This document shows positions 14,267 through 22,833 of a stretch of DNA of 64,000 nt, in pieces. Source of the DNA: Actinacidiphila yeochonensis CN732. GTDB taxonomy: Bacteria > Actinomycetota > Actinomycetes > Streptomycetales > Streptomycetaceae. Both the position numbers and the translations under genes were made by a program. The stretch covers positions 682,001-746,000 of the forward strand of contig NZ_JQNR01000005.1 of the NCBI RefSeq assembly GCF_000745345.1, written 5' to 3'. Numbering within the stretch: the first letter of the stretch is position 1; each line of letters begins with the position of its first letter. Below the pieces are notes generated by a model. It was not told the DNA's origin. It saw only the letters and a program-made list of their open reading frames with translations, and ran no database searches.

Positions 14267-16216
14267 CTACCGCGGCCTCCCGAGGCGGTGCTCGGCGGGG
14301 AGGTGCGGCCCGGGAGGGGCGCTGGGTTGGGGGAGGTCGGGGACGCGGGGGATGTCGGTGACCTCTTCCGGGAGGTGCATCCGCAGCATCGCGCGGTCCA
14401 CCGCCTCGGGAACCAGGCGGCGACGGGTCGCCCAGGAGACCGCCACCATCACGCCGAAGGCGACCGGGACCGTCCAGGCGGCCGGCTCCTCCAGCAGCGC
14501 CGCCGGCCAGCCCCGGCCGGGCCCGCGCACGCTGGTGACCACCACCGCCGTGGCGGCCAGGCCGCCGCCCGCGACCAGCCCGGCCAGCGCGCCCCGGTCG
14601 GTCAGCCCGCGCCACCAGATGCCGAGCACCAGCAGCGGGCAGAAGGAGGACGCGGCCACCGCGAAGGCCAGCCCGATCGCGTCGGCGACCGGCAGCCCGC
14701 CGGTGACCACGGCCATGGCCAGCGGCGGCAGCACGGCCAGCAGCGACGCCCAGCGGAAGCCCCGGGCCGAGCCGCGCAGCAGATCCTGCGAGACGACGGC
14801 GGCCGCCGACACCGTCAGCCCGGACGCGGTGGAGACGAACGCGGCGAACGCCCCGGCCGTGGCCAGCGCGGACAGCAGCCGCCCCGCCTCCCCCGCCTGC
14901 GCGATCTGCGGCAGCACCAGTACGGCGGTGTCGGTCCGCCCGGTCAGCAGCAGTTGCGGCGCGAAGACCCGCCCGAGTGCCCCGTACACGGGCGGCAGCA
15001 GGTAGAAGCCGCTGAGCAGCACCAGGACGAGGACGGTGGTGCGCCGCGCCGCCCGCCCGTCGGGGTTGGTGTAGAAGCGGACCAGCACGTGCGGCAGGCC
15101 CATGGTGCCCAGGAACGTGGCCAGCAGGATCGAGTACACCGCGTACAGCGGGTGGGCCCGGCCGCCGGCGCCGGACAGCGGAGCCGCCCAGGCCGCTCCG
15201 GTGGCGGGGCGCAACCCCGTCTCGTGCGGGACGACCGCACCGCGGGGGAAGGCCAGTCGGGCCCCGGCAGCGGCCTCGTGGGTCCCCGGAGCCAGCCGCA
15301 CCCGGGGCCAGCCGCGCACCGACGGCCCCGGCCCGCCCGTGTCGGCCCGCGGCCGCTCCGCCGTCCTGTCGCCCCCCGTCACGTCCCCGCCCGTCACGTC
15401 CCCGCCGACGGGGTCACCGGCCACCGGGGCCGCCACCGGGTACGGCGTACGGTCCGGCGCGGGGGTGTACGCACGGCCGTCCAGGCCGCCGCGGACGGCC
15501 ACCGTGACCGGGGTGCGCACGTCGAACCGGACGGCGTCCTGGACCCGCACCACCGTGGCCCGGGGAAAGGTCGGCACGTCGGGGCCGGTCAACGCGGGCG
15601 AGCCGGCCGACCGCCAGGCCAGCACCAGGAAGACGGCGGGCACCGCGATCGCGGTCAGCTTCAGCCAGAAGTGCAGCCCCTGGACCAGCGTGACGCTGCG
15701 CATGCCGCCGGTCGCCGAGACCCCCACCACCACCGCGGCCACCACCACCGCCCCGACCCAGCGCGGCACCCCGGTGACCGTCTGCAACGTCAGCCCGGCG
15801 CCCTGGAGTTGGGGGACGAGGTAGAGCCAGGCCACGACCGCGACGAGCACGCTCGCCACCCTCCGCACGGCGACGGAGTCCAGTCGGCTCTCCGCGAAGT
15901 CGGGCAGCGTGTAAGCGCCGGACCGGCGCAGCGGCGCGGCGACGAGCAGCAGCAGGACGAGGTAGCCGGCCGCGTAGCCGACGGGGTACGCGAGCATGTC
16001 CACCCCGTACGCCATCACCAGCCCGGCCACGCCCAGGAACGACGCCGCCGACAGGTACTCGCCGCTGATCGCGGAGGCGTTCCACAGCGGCGAGATCTCG
16101 CGGCTGGCCACGTAGAAGTCGGACGTCGCCCGCGACAGCCGCAGCCCGTACGCGCCCACCCCGACGGTCACCGCCAGCACCACCGCGAGGGCACCCAGCC
16201 CGAGCCCGGGGTTCAC
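14267..16216 (-). CDS. Sodium:solute symporter, acetate/pyruvate type (ActP-like)
   Basis: A 649-residue polytopic protein of the SSS family with about 13 helices. Conserved elements include TSDFYVASREISPLWNASAI, SGEYLSAASFLG, GYAAGYLVLL, VPQLQGAGLTL and VSTASGLTVSAAAVVSQDL. These match cation/monocarboxylate symporters of the ActP group. An insertion of about 140 residues (roughly 210-345) with VTGGD repeats separates two central helices and probably faces outside. GTG 16214-16216 overlaps the stop of the preceding small membrane protein (GTGA). It is the last gene of an operon with a LytS/LytTR pair, which likely senses its substrate. Exact substrate (acetate, pyruvate or lactate) is undetermined. 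Confidence 0.8.
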   Translation of the reverse strand: MNPGLGLGALAVVLAVTVGVGAYGLRLSRATSDFYVASREISPLWNASAISGEYLSAASFLGVAGLVMAYGVDMLAYPVGYAAGYLVLLLLVAAPLRRSGAYTLPDFAESRLDSVAVRRVASVLVAVVAWLYLVPQLQGAGLTLQTVTGVPRWVGAVVVAAVVVGVSATGGMRSVTLVQGLHFWLKLTAIAVPAVFLVLAWRSAGSPALTGPDVPTFPRATVVRVQDAVRFDVRTPVTVAVRGGLDGRAYTPAPDRTPYPVAAPVAGDPVGGDVTGGDVTGGDRTAERPRADTGGPGPSVRGWPRVRLAPGTHEAAAGARLAFPRGAVVPHETGLRPATGAAWAAPLSGAGGRAHPLYAVYSILLATFLGTMGLPHVLVRFYTNPDGRAARRTTVLVLVLLSGFYLLPPVYGALGRVFAPQLLLTGRTDTAVLVLPQIAQAGEAGRLLSALATAGAFAAFVSTASGLTVSAAAVVSQDLLRGSARGFRWASLLAVLPPLAMAVVTGGLPVADAIGLAFAVAASSFCPLLVLGIWWRGLTDRGALAGLVAGGGLAATAVVVTSVRGPGRGWPAALLEEPAAWTVPVAFGVMVAVSWATRRRLVPEAVDRAMLRMHLPEEVTDIPRVPDLPQPSAPPGPHLPAEHRLGRPR

Positions 16217-16803
16217 CCGGCTCCCGCCTCTGGCCCTGGCCCTGGCCCTGGCCCGGTTCCGGGGTCAGTTCCGGGGCCGGGGCCGGGGCCGGGGCTGGAA
16301 CCGGGGCCGGGGCCGGGGCCGGAGTCGGTTCCGAGGCCGGGTTCCGCCGCCGGGTCTGCCCCCTCGGACGCGGGCGCCGCCCGCTCGGCTCCTCCCGGCG
16401 CGGCGGCGGCCGGCTCCGGCCCGCCCAGCAGGTCGGTGAAGTCCCGCTCGACCCGTTCGGCGTGCCGGACGTGCAGAAGCGCCGCCCCCACCAGCACCGG
16501 GTACACCACCACCCCGAGCAGCAGCCACGCCAGGCGCACGCCCAGCAGCGAGGCCGTACGCAGCTCCGGCAGCAGCGCGAACGCGGCGGGCAGCCCTCCG
16601 AGCATCACCGCGAGAACGACCAGCACGCCCAACGCGAGCCTCAGTTGGTCACGCACCAGGGAGCGCACGTAGACCTGGCCCAGCCGTGGCTGCGCGTGCA
16701 GGTCGGCGACGGCGGTCCGGGCCGACCACTTCCCGGCCGCCCGCACCCTGCGCGGCGCGGTGACGGTCACCCGGCGCGGCGGGCCCGGGGAGCCGGTCAC
16801 CAC
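16213..16803 (-). CDS. Small membrane protein (DUF485-like) with Gly-Pro tail
   Basis: A protein of about 196 residues with two hydrophobic segments (LRLALGVLVVLAVMLGGLPA and LGVRLAWLLLGVVVYPVLVG) flanked by charged cytoplasmic ends, followed by LLHVRHAERVERDFTDLL. This matches the small DUF485/YjcH-type partner normally found beside ActP symporters. The last 40 residues are a GPGPGP repeat unlike the core, encoded by a slippage-prone GGCCGGG tract. It overlaps the response regulator gene by seven bases and the symporter by four, so all are co-translated. The exact start (GTG 16803 or 16800) is uncertain because no clear ribosome site is seen. Confidence 0.7.
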   Translation of the reverse strand: MVTGSPGPPRRVTVTAPRRVRAAGKWSARTAVADLHAQPRLGQVYVRSLVRDQLRLALGVLVVLAVMLGGLPAAFALLPELRTASLLGVRLAWLLLGVVVYPVLVGAALLHVRHAERVERDFTDLLGGPEPAAAAPGGAERAAPASEGADPAAEPGLGTDSGPGPGPGSSPGPGPGPGTDPGTGPGPGPGPEAGAG

Positions 16804-17720
16804 GCGCCGTCCCGGCCGGGCGGAGCGGGCGGCCCGGACGACGGCCGCAGCGGGAAGGGTGTCGCGGGCGGCGGCACGGGCGGCCGCGGGTACGGGTCCG
16901 GCGCGACGGACGGCGAAGGGGAGGACGAGGACGGCGACCAGCGCAGCAGCAGGTCGCGCAGCTCCCGCGAGTGCCGTCGGCTGACAGCGAGTTCAGCGCC
17001 GCCGACCCGTACCGTCCAGTGCCCGGCGTCCGAGCGCAACGCCTCGACGTGCCGCAGCGCCACCAGGTAGCTGCGATGGATACGGACGAAGCCGTGAACG
17101 GCCCAGCTCTCCTCCAGCACCGCCAACGGCACGCGCAGCAGCGGGCGGTGCGGGCCGGCGTGCAGCCGCACGTAGTCGCCCTGCGCCTCGACGTAGGAGA
17201 CGTTGTCGCGGAGCACGAACCGGGTGACCCCGCCGAGTTCGACGGGTATGCGCTCGTCTGCCCGGCCGTCGGACGACTCGGCCGGCTGGCCGTCCGGCAC
17301 GCCAAGGGCCGGGGCGCCGTGAGCCGAGGCGCCAAGGGCCGGGGCACCGCTGTCGATCAGCGCCGCCACCCGCCGCACCGCCTCGGCCAGCCGCTCCTGG
17401 CTGACCGGTTTCAGCAGGTAGTCGCAGGCGTTGAGGGCGAACGCGTCGACAGCGAAGTCCTCGTACGCGGTGACGAACACGACCGCCGGCGGGTGCGCGA
17501 AGCGGCCGAGCACCCGCGTCAGCTCCAGACCGTCCAGGCCGGGCATGCGGATGTCGAGGAAGACCGCGTCGACGCCGCCCTCCTCCAGCAGCCGCAGCGC
17601 CTCCGTGCTGCCGCCGGCCGCACGCACCTGGCCGACCCGGCGGTCGCGGCGCAGCAGGTACGCCAGCTCCTCCAGCGCGGGGGGCTCGTCGTCGACCGCG
17701 AGGACGCGCAGCGGGTTCAC
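16797..17720 (-). CDS. LytTR-family response regulator
   Basis: A 307-residue protein. The receiver domain (residues 1-115) has the acidic pocket DDE, the phospho-Asp in VFLDIRMPGLDG, Thr in VFVTAYED and Lys in YLLKPVS. The C-terminal LytTR DNA-binding domain shows VSYVEAQGDYVRLH and FVRIHRSYLVALRHVEAL. A Ser/Pro-rich tail of about 45 residues follows. GTG 17718-17720 starts the canonical VNPLRVLAVDDEPP. It is 106 bp downstream of its histidine kinase and overlaps the small membrane protein gene. LytTR regulators bind direct repeats upstream of transporter genes; the autoregulated target is presumably this operon. Confidence 0.85.
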   Translation of the reverse strand: MNPLRVLAVDDEPPALEELAYLLRRDRRVGQVRAAGGSTEALRLLEEGGVDAVFLDIRMPGLDGLELTRVLGRFAHPPAVVFVTAYEDFAVDAFALNACDYLLKPVSQERLAEAVRRVAALIDSGAPALGASAHGAPALGVPDGQPAESSDGRADERIPVELGGVTRFVLRDNVSYVEAQGDYVRLHAGPHRPLLRVPLAVLEESWAVHGFVRIHRSYLVALRHVEALRSDAGHWTVRVGGAELAVSRRHSRELRDLLLRWSPSSSSPSPSVAPDPYPRPPVPPPATPFPLRPSSGPPAPPGRDGAW

Positions 17721-17826
17721 CGCGGGGCCGCCGTGTCCGTGGAGCCCGAAGGCGGCAGCCCCAGGGCGCGTCCGTTCCCGGGACGTGGCTCCGCCCGCTC
17801 TCGGCCTCCGTTGCCCAACCACAGCT

Positions 17827-19017
17827 TCACCTGGCGTGCACTCCGTTCCTGAACTTGGGCACGCGGATGTTGATCTTCGTCCCGGCGCCGCGCTCGGTCT
17901 CCACCACCAGGCCGTAGTCGTCGCCGAAGACCCGGCGCAGCCGCTCGTCGACGTTGCCCAGGCCCAGCGACTGTCCGCCCGCCCGGCCCGCGAGCTGGGC
18001 GCGGACCTGCTCGGGGTCCATACCCACACCGTCGTCCTCGACGCTGATCCGGCACTCGGAGCCCGCGTCCTCGGCCCGGATGGTGATCCGGCCGGAGTCC
18101 GGCTTGGGGCCCAGCCCGTGCCGGACGGCGTTCTCCACCAGCGGCTGGAGGCACAGGAACGGAACGGCCACCGGCAGCACTTCGGGCGCGATCAGCAGGT
18201 CGACCCGCAGCCGGGCGCCGAACCGGGCCCGCTCCAGGCGCAGATAGCGGTCCACGGAGTGCAGCTCCTCAGCCAGGGTGCTGAACTCCCCGTGCCGACG
18301 CAGGCTGTAGCGGGTCAGCTCGGCGAACTCCAGCAGCAGCTCCCGGGCCTGGTCCGGGTCGGTACGCACGAACGAGGCTATGGCGGTGAGGGAGTTGTAG
18401 ACGAAGTGCGGGGAGATCTGGGCCCGCAGGGCGCGCAGTTCGGCCTCGATCACCCGGGTGCGGGACCGGTCCAGCTCGGCCAGCTCCAGCTGGGTGATCA
18501 CCCAGAGCGCGACCTCGCCCGCAGCCCGCACCAGTCCGGCCGACGCCTGCCGGGCGTACACCGACAGCGCCCCCACCACCAGGCCGTCCACCACCAGCGG
18601 GACGACGACCGCGCTGCGCAGCGGGCAGTCCAGGTCCCCGCAGTCGACGGCCTCGGCCGGCACCACCCACGGCCGCCCGGAGGCCATGGCCTCCCTCGCG
18701 TGCTCCACCGCCTGCGCGGCGTGCCGCCGCCCCGGGCCCTCCCACGCGAGCAGGACCCCCTCCCCGACCACGGCGAGAGCGGGCGTACCCAGCAGGGCCC
18801 GCAGGTGGCGGGCGGCGCGGCGGGCCGACTCCACGCCCAGGCCGTCACGCAGCGGCGGCGCGGCCAGAGAAGCGGAGTGAAGGGTCTTGAACGCGGCCCG
18901 CTCAGCGGGGGTGTTGAACCCGCGCCGCCCCCGGACCAGCCAGAACAGGGCCGCCCCGGCGCCGGCGATGACCAGCACAACGGACACGACGGTGACAACC
19001 GACCCCATGGTGCGCAT
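17827..19017 (-). CDS. LytS-type sensor histidine kinase
   Basis: A 396-residue kinase with one N-terminal transmembrane helix (VVTVVSVVLVIAGAGAALFW), a GAF-like cytoplasmic sensor region (about 60-190) and a His_kinase domain. The phospho-acceptor is in LRAQISPHFVYNSLTAIASF; the ATPase has an N box PLVENAVRHG, G1 DDGVGMD and G2 LGLGNVDERL. ATG 19015-19017 (MRTMGSVV) has GAGG eight bases upstream. Only one membrane helix means it lacks the 5TM sensor of BtsS/YpdA, so the signal is probably cytoplasmic. It heads a four-gene operon ending with an ActP-like symporter, reminiscent of pyruvate- or acetate-responsive LytS/LytTR pairs. Confidence 0.85.
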   Translation of the reverse strand: MRTMGSVVTVVSVVLVIAGAGAALFWLVRGRRGFNTPAERAAFKTLHSASLAAPPLRDGLGVESARRAARHLRALLGTPALAVVGEGVLLAWEGPGRRHAAQAVEHAREAMASGRPWVVPAEAVDCGDLDCPLRSAVVVPLVVDGLVVGALSVYARQASAGLVRAAGEVALWVITQLELAELDRSRTRVIEAELRALRAQISPHFVYNSLTAIASFVRTDPDQARELLLEFAELTRYSLRRHGEFSTLAEELHSVDRYLRLERARFGARLRVDLLIAPEVLPVAVPFLCLQPLVENAVRHGLGPKPDSGRITIRAEDAGSECRISVEDDGVGMDPEQVRAQLAGRAGGQSLGLGNVDERLRRVFGDDYGLVVETERGAGTKINIRVPKFRNGVHAR

Positions 19018-19164
19018 TATGGACGCCTCATCCGGCCCGGGACAGGGTGTTGCGCCCACCCCTCCCGAACCGCCGAGCAGGACCGACCAGCACTGATCAG
19101 AGTCGGTCGACACCGGTCGGAACTGGTCGGAGCCGGTCGGCACCGAGGCCGGAAACCGTAGCCG

Positions 19165-20094
19165 TCAGGCGTCGGCCTCCGCGCGCCCGGCGGGCCCAGC
19201 GGGCTCAGCGGGCTCAGCGGGCTCAGCGGGCTCAGCGGGCTCAGCGGGCTCAGGCCACGGGATCACGGCCGCGGTCCCGCTGACCCCGATGCCGCTTCCC
19301 GGCCGGGCGGGAACCCGGACGGTGATGGTGCTGGGCCGCCCCATGTCGTCGCCCTGGCGGACGGTGAGAACCGCCGGCACCTCCACCAGCCCGAGCTCGC
19401 GCAGGTAGCCGCCGAAGGCGGCCGCGGCGGCGCCCGTGGCGGGGTCTTCCACCACGCCGCCGGGCGGGAACGGGTTGCGCGCGTGGAAGAGGTCCGGCGC
19501 CTCACGCCAGACCAGGTCGACGGTGGTCCAGCCGCGCCGCTCCATCAGGGCGCCCAGCGCCGCCATGTCGTAGTCCAGCGCGGCCAGCCGCTCCCGGCCG
19601 GCCGCCGCCAGTACCGGGTGCCAGGCTCCGGCGTAGGCGGCCCGGGGCGGCAGCGACGGGTCCAGGTCGCCCGGCTGCCAGCCGAGCGCGGCGAGCAGCG
19701 CGGCCAGGTCCTCCGCGGCGATCGGCTGCGTGCGCGGTGCGACGCTGACCAGTTCGGCGTGCCAGGCCCCGTCCGCGGCCCTGCCGGTGGCCACGGTCAC
19801 CACGCCCGCCTGGGTGTGCAGGACCAGGTCGCCGGCTCCGTGGCGTGTCGCCCAGGCCACCGCGGTGGCGATGGTGGCGTGCCCACAGAAGGGCACCTCC
19901 GCCCTGGGGCTGAAGTACCGCACGTCGAGTCGGCCGTCGGGCCGGGGTACGACGAACGCCGTCTCGGAGTAGCCGACCTCCGCGGCCACCGCGACCATTT
20001 CCGCCTCGCTCACACCCGTCGCGTCGAGCACGACCCCGGCGGGATTGCCGCCGGCGGGGTTCGCGGAGAACGCCACGTACCTCAGGATTTCCAT
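19165..20094 (-). CDS. PhzF-family epimerase/isomerase
   Basis: A 309-residue protein with the duplicated diaminopimelate-epimerase-like fold. Family landmarks are the N-terminal NPAGGNPAGVVLD, the catalytic Glu44 in GYSETAFVV, VPFCGHATIATAVAW and the C-terminal VVEDPATGAAAAAFGGYL. ATG 20092-20094 (MEILRY) is the usual family start; the frame open upstream is repetitive DNA. The last 25 residues are PAE repeats encoded by seven 9-bp units (19192-19254). Physiological substrate is unknown for most PhzF homologues. It stands alone, convergent with nothing nearby, 147 bp from the LytS gene on the same strand. Confidence 0.85.
   Translation of the reverse strand: MEILRYVAFSANPAGGNPAGVVLDATGVSEAEMVAVAAEVGYSETAFVVPRPDGRLDVRYFSPRAEVPFCGHATIATAVAWATRHGAGDLVLHTQAGVVTVATGRAADGAWHAELVSVAPRTQPIAAEDLAALLAALGWQPGDLDPSLPPRAAYAGAWHPVLAAAGRERLAALDYDMAALGALMERRGWTTVDLVWREAPDLFHARNPFPPGGVVEDPATGAAAAAFGGYLRELGLVEVPAVLTVRQGDDMGRPSTITVRVPARPGSGIGVSGTAAVIPWPEPAEPAEPAEPAEPAEPAGPAGRAEADA
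19192..19254. repeat. Seven 9-bp tandem repeats at the 3' end of the PhzF gene
   Basis: The unit gggctcagc (first copy gggcccagc) repeats seven times, encoding Pro-Ala-Glu units. Its 9-bp period keeps the frame, so copy-number change would only alter tail length. Confidence 0.85.
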
Positions 20095-20152
20095 GCCGTG
20101 CACGGTATCGACAGGCACCCGAGGACCGCTCTGCTCCGGCTCAGGATGTGTC

Positions 20153-20192
20153 CGGCGGTCCGGCAGTCCGGCAGTCCGGCAGTCCGGCGGTC
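20153..20192. repeat. Five tandem 8-bp repeats
   Basis: The unit cggc(a/g)gtc repeats five times in perfect register, non-coding, directly upstream of the PhzF promoter region. Confidence 0.8.
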
Positions 20193-20211
20193 CGGACGGG
20201 CGACGGCGACC

Positions 20212-20290
20212 GGGGAGCGGGGAGCGGGGAGCGGGGAGCGGGGAGCGGGGAGCGGGGAGCGGGGAGCGGGGAGCGGGGAGCGGGGAGCGG
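20212..20290. repeat. Heptanucleotide microsatellite, about 11 copies of GGGGAGC
   Basis: GGGGAGC repeats about eleven times without interruption over 79 bp. A heptamer period cannot be coding in one frame and is prone to slippage. The C-strand is pure pyrimidine-rich and the G-strand carries regularly spaced G4 runs, so G-quadruplex formation is possible. Confidence 0.9.
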
Positions 20291-20473
20291 TAGGCGAAAC
20301 GGTGCGACCGCGCGCCCGGTTCCCGTCCTCGGCCGGCAGGGCGGCGAGCCGCTGCCGCACCTCGGGGCCGGAGCGGAGGCCGTGGACGAAGACCGCGGGC
20401 ACGTTCAGCCCCGGCACCAGCGCTGTTCGTCCGAGCACGTCCCCCTCCCCCACGCGCGGGCGGACGCCCCCAC

Positions 20474-20533
20474 CGGGGATACGGCCGCCCCATCGGGGAT
20501 ACGGCCGCCCAGCCGGGGATACGGCCGCCCCGC
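20474..20533. repeat. Three tandem 20-bp repeats
   Basis: The unit cggggatacggccgcccc plus two variable bases occurs at 20474, 20494 and 20514. It lies 130 bp before the metallophosphatase start. Confidence 0.85.
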
Positions 20534-20600
20534 CGTCACGGGCCCTTCATGTGGTGGCCGAACGGCCGTGGCACGCCTGCGCCACTCTGGCCGACGGGCG

Positions 20601-20614
20601 TTACCGGCTGGTAA
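20601..20614. promoter_or_regulatory. TTACC-N4-GGTAA inverted repeat upstream of the phosphatase
   Basis: A perfect 5-bp dyad (TTACCggctGGTAA) about 50 bp before ATG 20664, in the expected promoter/operator position. No matching regulator is recognised. Confidence 0.3.
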
Positions 20615-20663
20615 TACGGGAGCGCTCCTCGTCCGTGCCGGCCGATCGTCATCAGGAGACGTC

Positions 20664-22415
20664 ATGCGTTCGTCGCACCACCGCACTCGACGACAGTTCC
20701 TCTCCGGGGCCTCAGCCGCGGCCGCGGCGGCCGCGCTCACCGTGGCCGACGGCCGCTACGCCTCGGCCGCCGAACGGGACAGCGCGGTGGCCGCCTCGGC
20801 CGCGCGGGCGGTCCAGCCGGCCGGCACCACGCTGGAGCAGGCCGCCACGACCACCGGCGGCACCGGGTACCTGCGGCTGACCGCCGGCCCCGGCTGGCCG
20901 CTCGTGGTGCGCCCCGAACTCGCCGCCGGCTCCGCCGGACGCGACGACCGCCGTACCGGCCTGGCCTCGTTCGTGCAGTTCACCGACCTGCACCTGGCCG
21001 ACACCGAGTCGCCGGTGCGCTTCGAGTACCTGGCCCGGTACATCGACTCCGCCTACCGCCCGCACGAGGCGCTGACCGTACGGGGCGCCGCCTCCCTCGT
21101 CGACCGGGTCAACTCGCTGGCCGGCGGCCCCTACACGGGGTTGCCGTTCTCCCTGGTGATGGCCACCGGCGACAACACCGACAACCACGAGCAGGTCGAA
21201 CTCGACTGGTACCTCACGGTGATGAGCGGCGGCGCGATCACCCCGAGCACCGGCGACACCGCCCGCTACGAGGGTGTGCAGAACTCCGGCTCGGCGCAGT
21301 ACTGGAACCCCGAGTCGTCCTTCCAGGACACCTACAAGGCGGCCGGGTTCCCGCAGGTCCCGGGCTTCCTGGCGGCGGCCGGCCGGCCGTTCACCGCCAC
21401 CGGGCTGAGCACGCCCTGGTACACCACGGTCGGCAACCACGACGACAGCATCGAGGGCACCCTGCCGGACCTCGGCCTGCTCTCCTCGCTCTACACCGGC
21501 GGCGGGAAGATCGAGGGCGTGGACGACGCGACCGCCGCGAAGCTCGCCGACGCGATCCAGCACGACCCGGCCGCGGCCGTCGGGCTGCTGCTCACCCTCC
21601 TCGACAGCGGACCGATCCGCCAGGTCACCCCCGACGCGCGGCGCGCCCCCTTCACCCCGAAGCAGTTCGCCCAGGCCCACCTCGACCCCGCCCGCACCGG
21701 GCCGGGCCCCTTCGGGCACGGCTTCACGCAGGCCGCGGCGTCCAGCGGCAAGCTGTACTACACCTTCCCCGTCGCCGAGGGCGTCCTCGGCATCAGCCTG
21801 GACACCACCAACCGCGCCGGCTGGGCCGACGGCTCCATCGGCTCCGCCCAGCTGAAGTGGCTGGAGTCGGTCCTCCAGAGCTACAGCACGCACTGGTACG
21901 ACACCGCGGGCAACGTGGTGCGGCGCGGCTCGCAGGACCAGCTGGTCATGGTGTTCAGCCACCACACCAGCACCACCATGGGCAACACCCTGCCCGACCC
22001 GTACAACCTGCTCGACGGGCGGCACACCGGCGCCGAGCTGGTCGACCTCCTCCAGCGCTACCCCAACGTCGTCGCCTGGGTGAACGGCCACACCCACGCC
22101 AACCTGATCACCGCGCACGGCCACGCCGTTCCGGAGCGGGCGTTCTGGGAGGTCAACACCGCCTCGCACGTGGACTACCCGCAGCACGCGCGGGTGATCG
22201 AGCTGGCCGACAACGGCGACGGCACGCTGTCGCTCTTCACCACCCTGCTGGAGTCCGCCGCCCCCTACGCCACGGACTTCGGGTCCACCTCCGAGGACAA
22301 CCTGGCGGCCCTCTACCGCGAGCTCTCCTTCAACGACCCCTACGCGACACCGGCGGCCAAGCTCGGCGGCTCGGCCGACCACAACACCGAGCTGCTCCTG
22401 CCCAAGCCCTTCTGA
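20664..22415 (+). CDS. Tat-exported metallophosphoesterase (TIGR03767-type)
   Basis: A 583-residue calcineurin-like phosphoesterase. The N-terminus has a twin-arginine signal (TRRQFLSGASAAAAAAALTV), so it acts outside the cytoplasm. Metal-binding blocks appear in order: FVQFTDLHLAD (Asp108, His110), MATGDNTDN, VGNHDD, VFSHHTS and NGHTHANLI. ATG 20664 has AGGAG seven bases upstream; the in-frame extension to 20148 is repeat-encoded and rejected. Length and block order match an actinobacterial family of secreted phosphoesterases whose substrate is not established. A GC-rich hairpin follows at 22449. No PHO box was recognised in the leader. Confidence 0.85.
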   Translation: MRSSHHRTRRQFLSGASAAAAAAALTVADGRYASAAERDSAVAASAARAVQPAGTTLEQAATTTGGTGYLRLTAGPGWPLVVRPELAAGSAGRDDRRTGLASFVQFTDLHLADTESPVRFEYLARYIDSAYRPHEALTVRGAASLVDRVNSLAGGPYTGLPFSLVMATGDNTDNHEQVELDWYLTVMSGGAITPSTGDTARYEGVQNSGSAQYWNPESSFQDTYKAAGFPQVPGFLAAAGRPFTATGLSTPWYTTVGNHDDSIEGTLPDLGLLSSLYTGGGKIEGVDDATAAKLADAIQHDPAAAVGLLLTLLDSGPIRQVTPDARRAPFTPKQFAQAHLDPARTGPGPFGHGFTQAAASSGKLYYTFPVAEGVLGISLDTTNRAGWADGSIGSAQLKWLESVLQSYSTHWYDTAGNVVRRGSQDQLVMVFSHHTSTTMGNTLPDPYNLLDGRHTGAELVDLLQRYPNVVAWVNGHTHANLITAHGHAVPERAFWEVNTASHVDYPQHARVIELADNGDGTLSLFTTLLESAAPYATDFGSTSEDNLAALYRELSFNDPYATPAAKLGGSADHNTELLLPKPF

Positions 22416-22448
22416 CCGGCGCCGCCCAGAGCCGGCACCCTCCGTGCG

Positions 22449-22473
22449 CGCCCCCGGCCCCGGGCCGGGGGCG
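22449..22473 (+). terminator. GC hairpin after the phosphoesterase gene
   Basis: CGCCCCCGGCCC faces GGGCCGGGGGCG across a single base. It starts 34 bp after the stop codon and has no T-run, the usual Streptomyces terminator form. Confidence 0.7.
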
Positions 22474-22511
22474 TCCGAGGGGGTGATCCACCGGGTCCTC
22501 CCGCAGGCGCC

Positions 22512-22580
22512 CGCGCCCCACCCGCGGCCGCATGCCCGCCCCACCCGCGGCCGTATGCCCGCCCCGCCCGCGGCCTTACG
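22512..22580. repeat. Three 23-bp tandem repeats in the tRNA leader region
   Basis: Copies of about 23 bp centred on ccccacccgcggccg recur at a spacing of 23 bp. They are part of a 360-bp gene-free stretch (22474-22833) that otherwise only carries the tRNA promoter region. Confidence 0.65.
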
Positions 22581-22785
22581 CGCGCCCCGGACGCAACCGT
22601 GTGCGCGCCCCGGACCAGGCCGTACGAGCACCCCCGGACCGGGTCGGCACCGCGCGCGTACGGGAGGCACCCGCGATTCTGATACGCTGATCCAGCGAAA
22701 CCGGCCCACCGAAAGCCGCTCCGCCGGACGGACTCCCCAGGGACTCCGCCAGCAGGGGAGGGCGCGGCTCCGGTCCGCGAAACCC

Positions 22786-22827
22786 GTGCGAGAGCAGGGC
22801 ACAGTATGTGTCAGAATGTTCTCGCAC
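22786..22827. promoter_or_regulatory. Promoter region of tRNA-Asp-1 bracketed by an 8-bp inverted repeat
   Basis: GTGCGAGA (22786-22793) and TCTCGCAC (22820-22827) form an exact dyad with a 26-bp spacer. The spacer contains CACAGTATG, a plausible -10. It ends six bases before the tRNA. Confidence 0.4.
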
Positions 22828-22833
22828 AAGCAA

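Larger units (their letters stand above)
20082..20453 (-). other. Possible gene remnant upstream of the PhzF gene
   Basis: A minus-strand frame from GTG 20453 reads about 48 residues of ordinary composition (VPGLNVPAVFVHGLRSGPEV, then RQRLAALPAE) and then enters the heptamer repeat array. The opening segment has coding-like third-position GC, but I recognise no family. It may be a small gene whose 3' end was eroded by repeat expansion. Confidence 0.2.

Noticed and set aside
20148-20663. N-terminal extension of the metallophosphatase
   Set aside because: Encoded by microsatellite repeats and would bury the Tat signal peptide; ATG 20664 has a good ribosome site.
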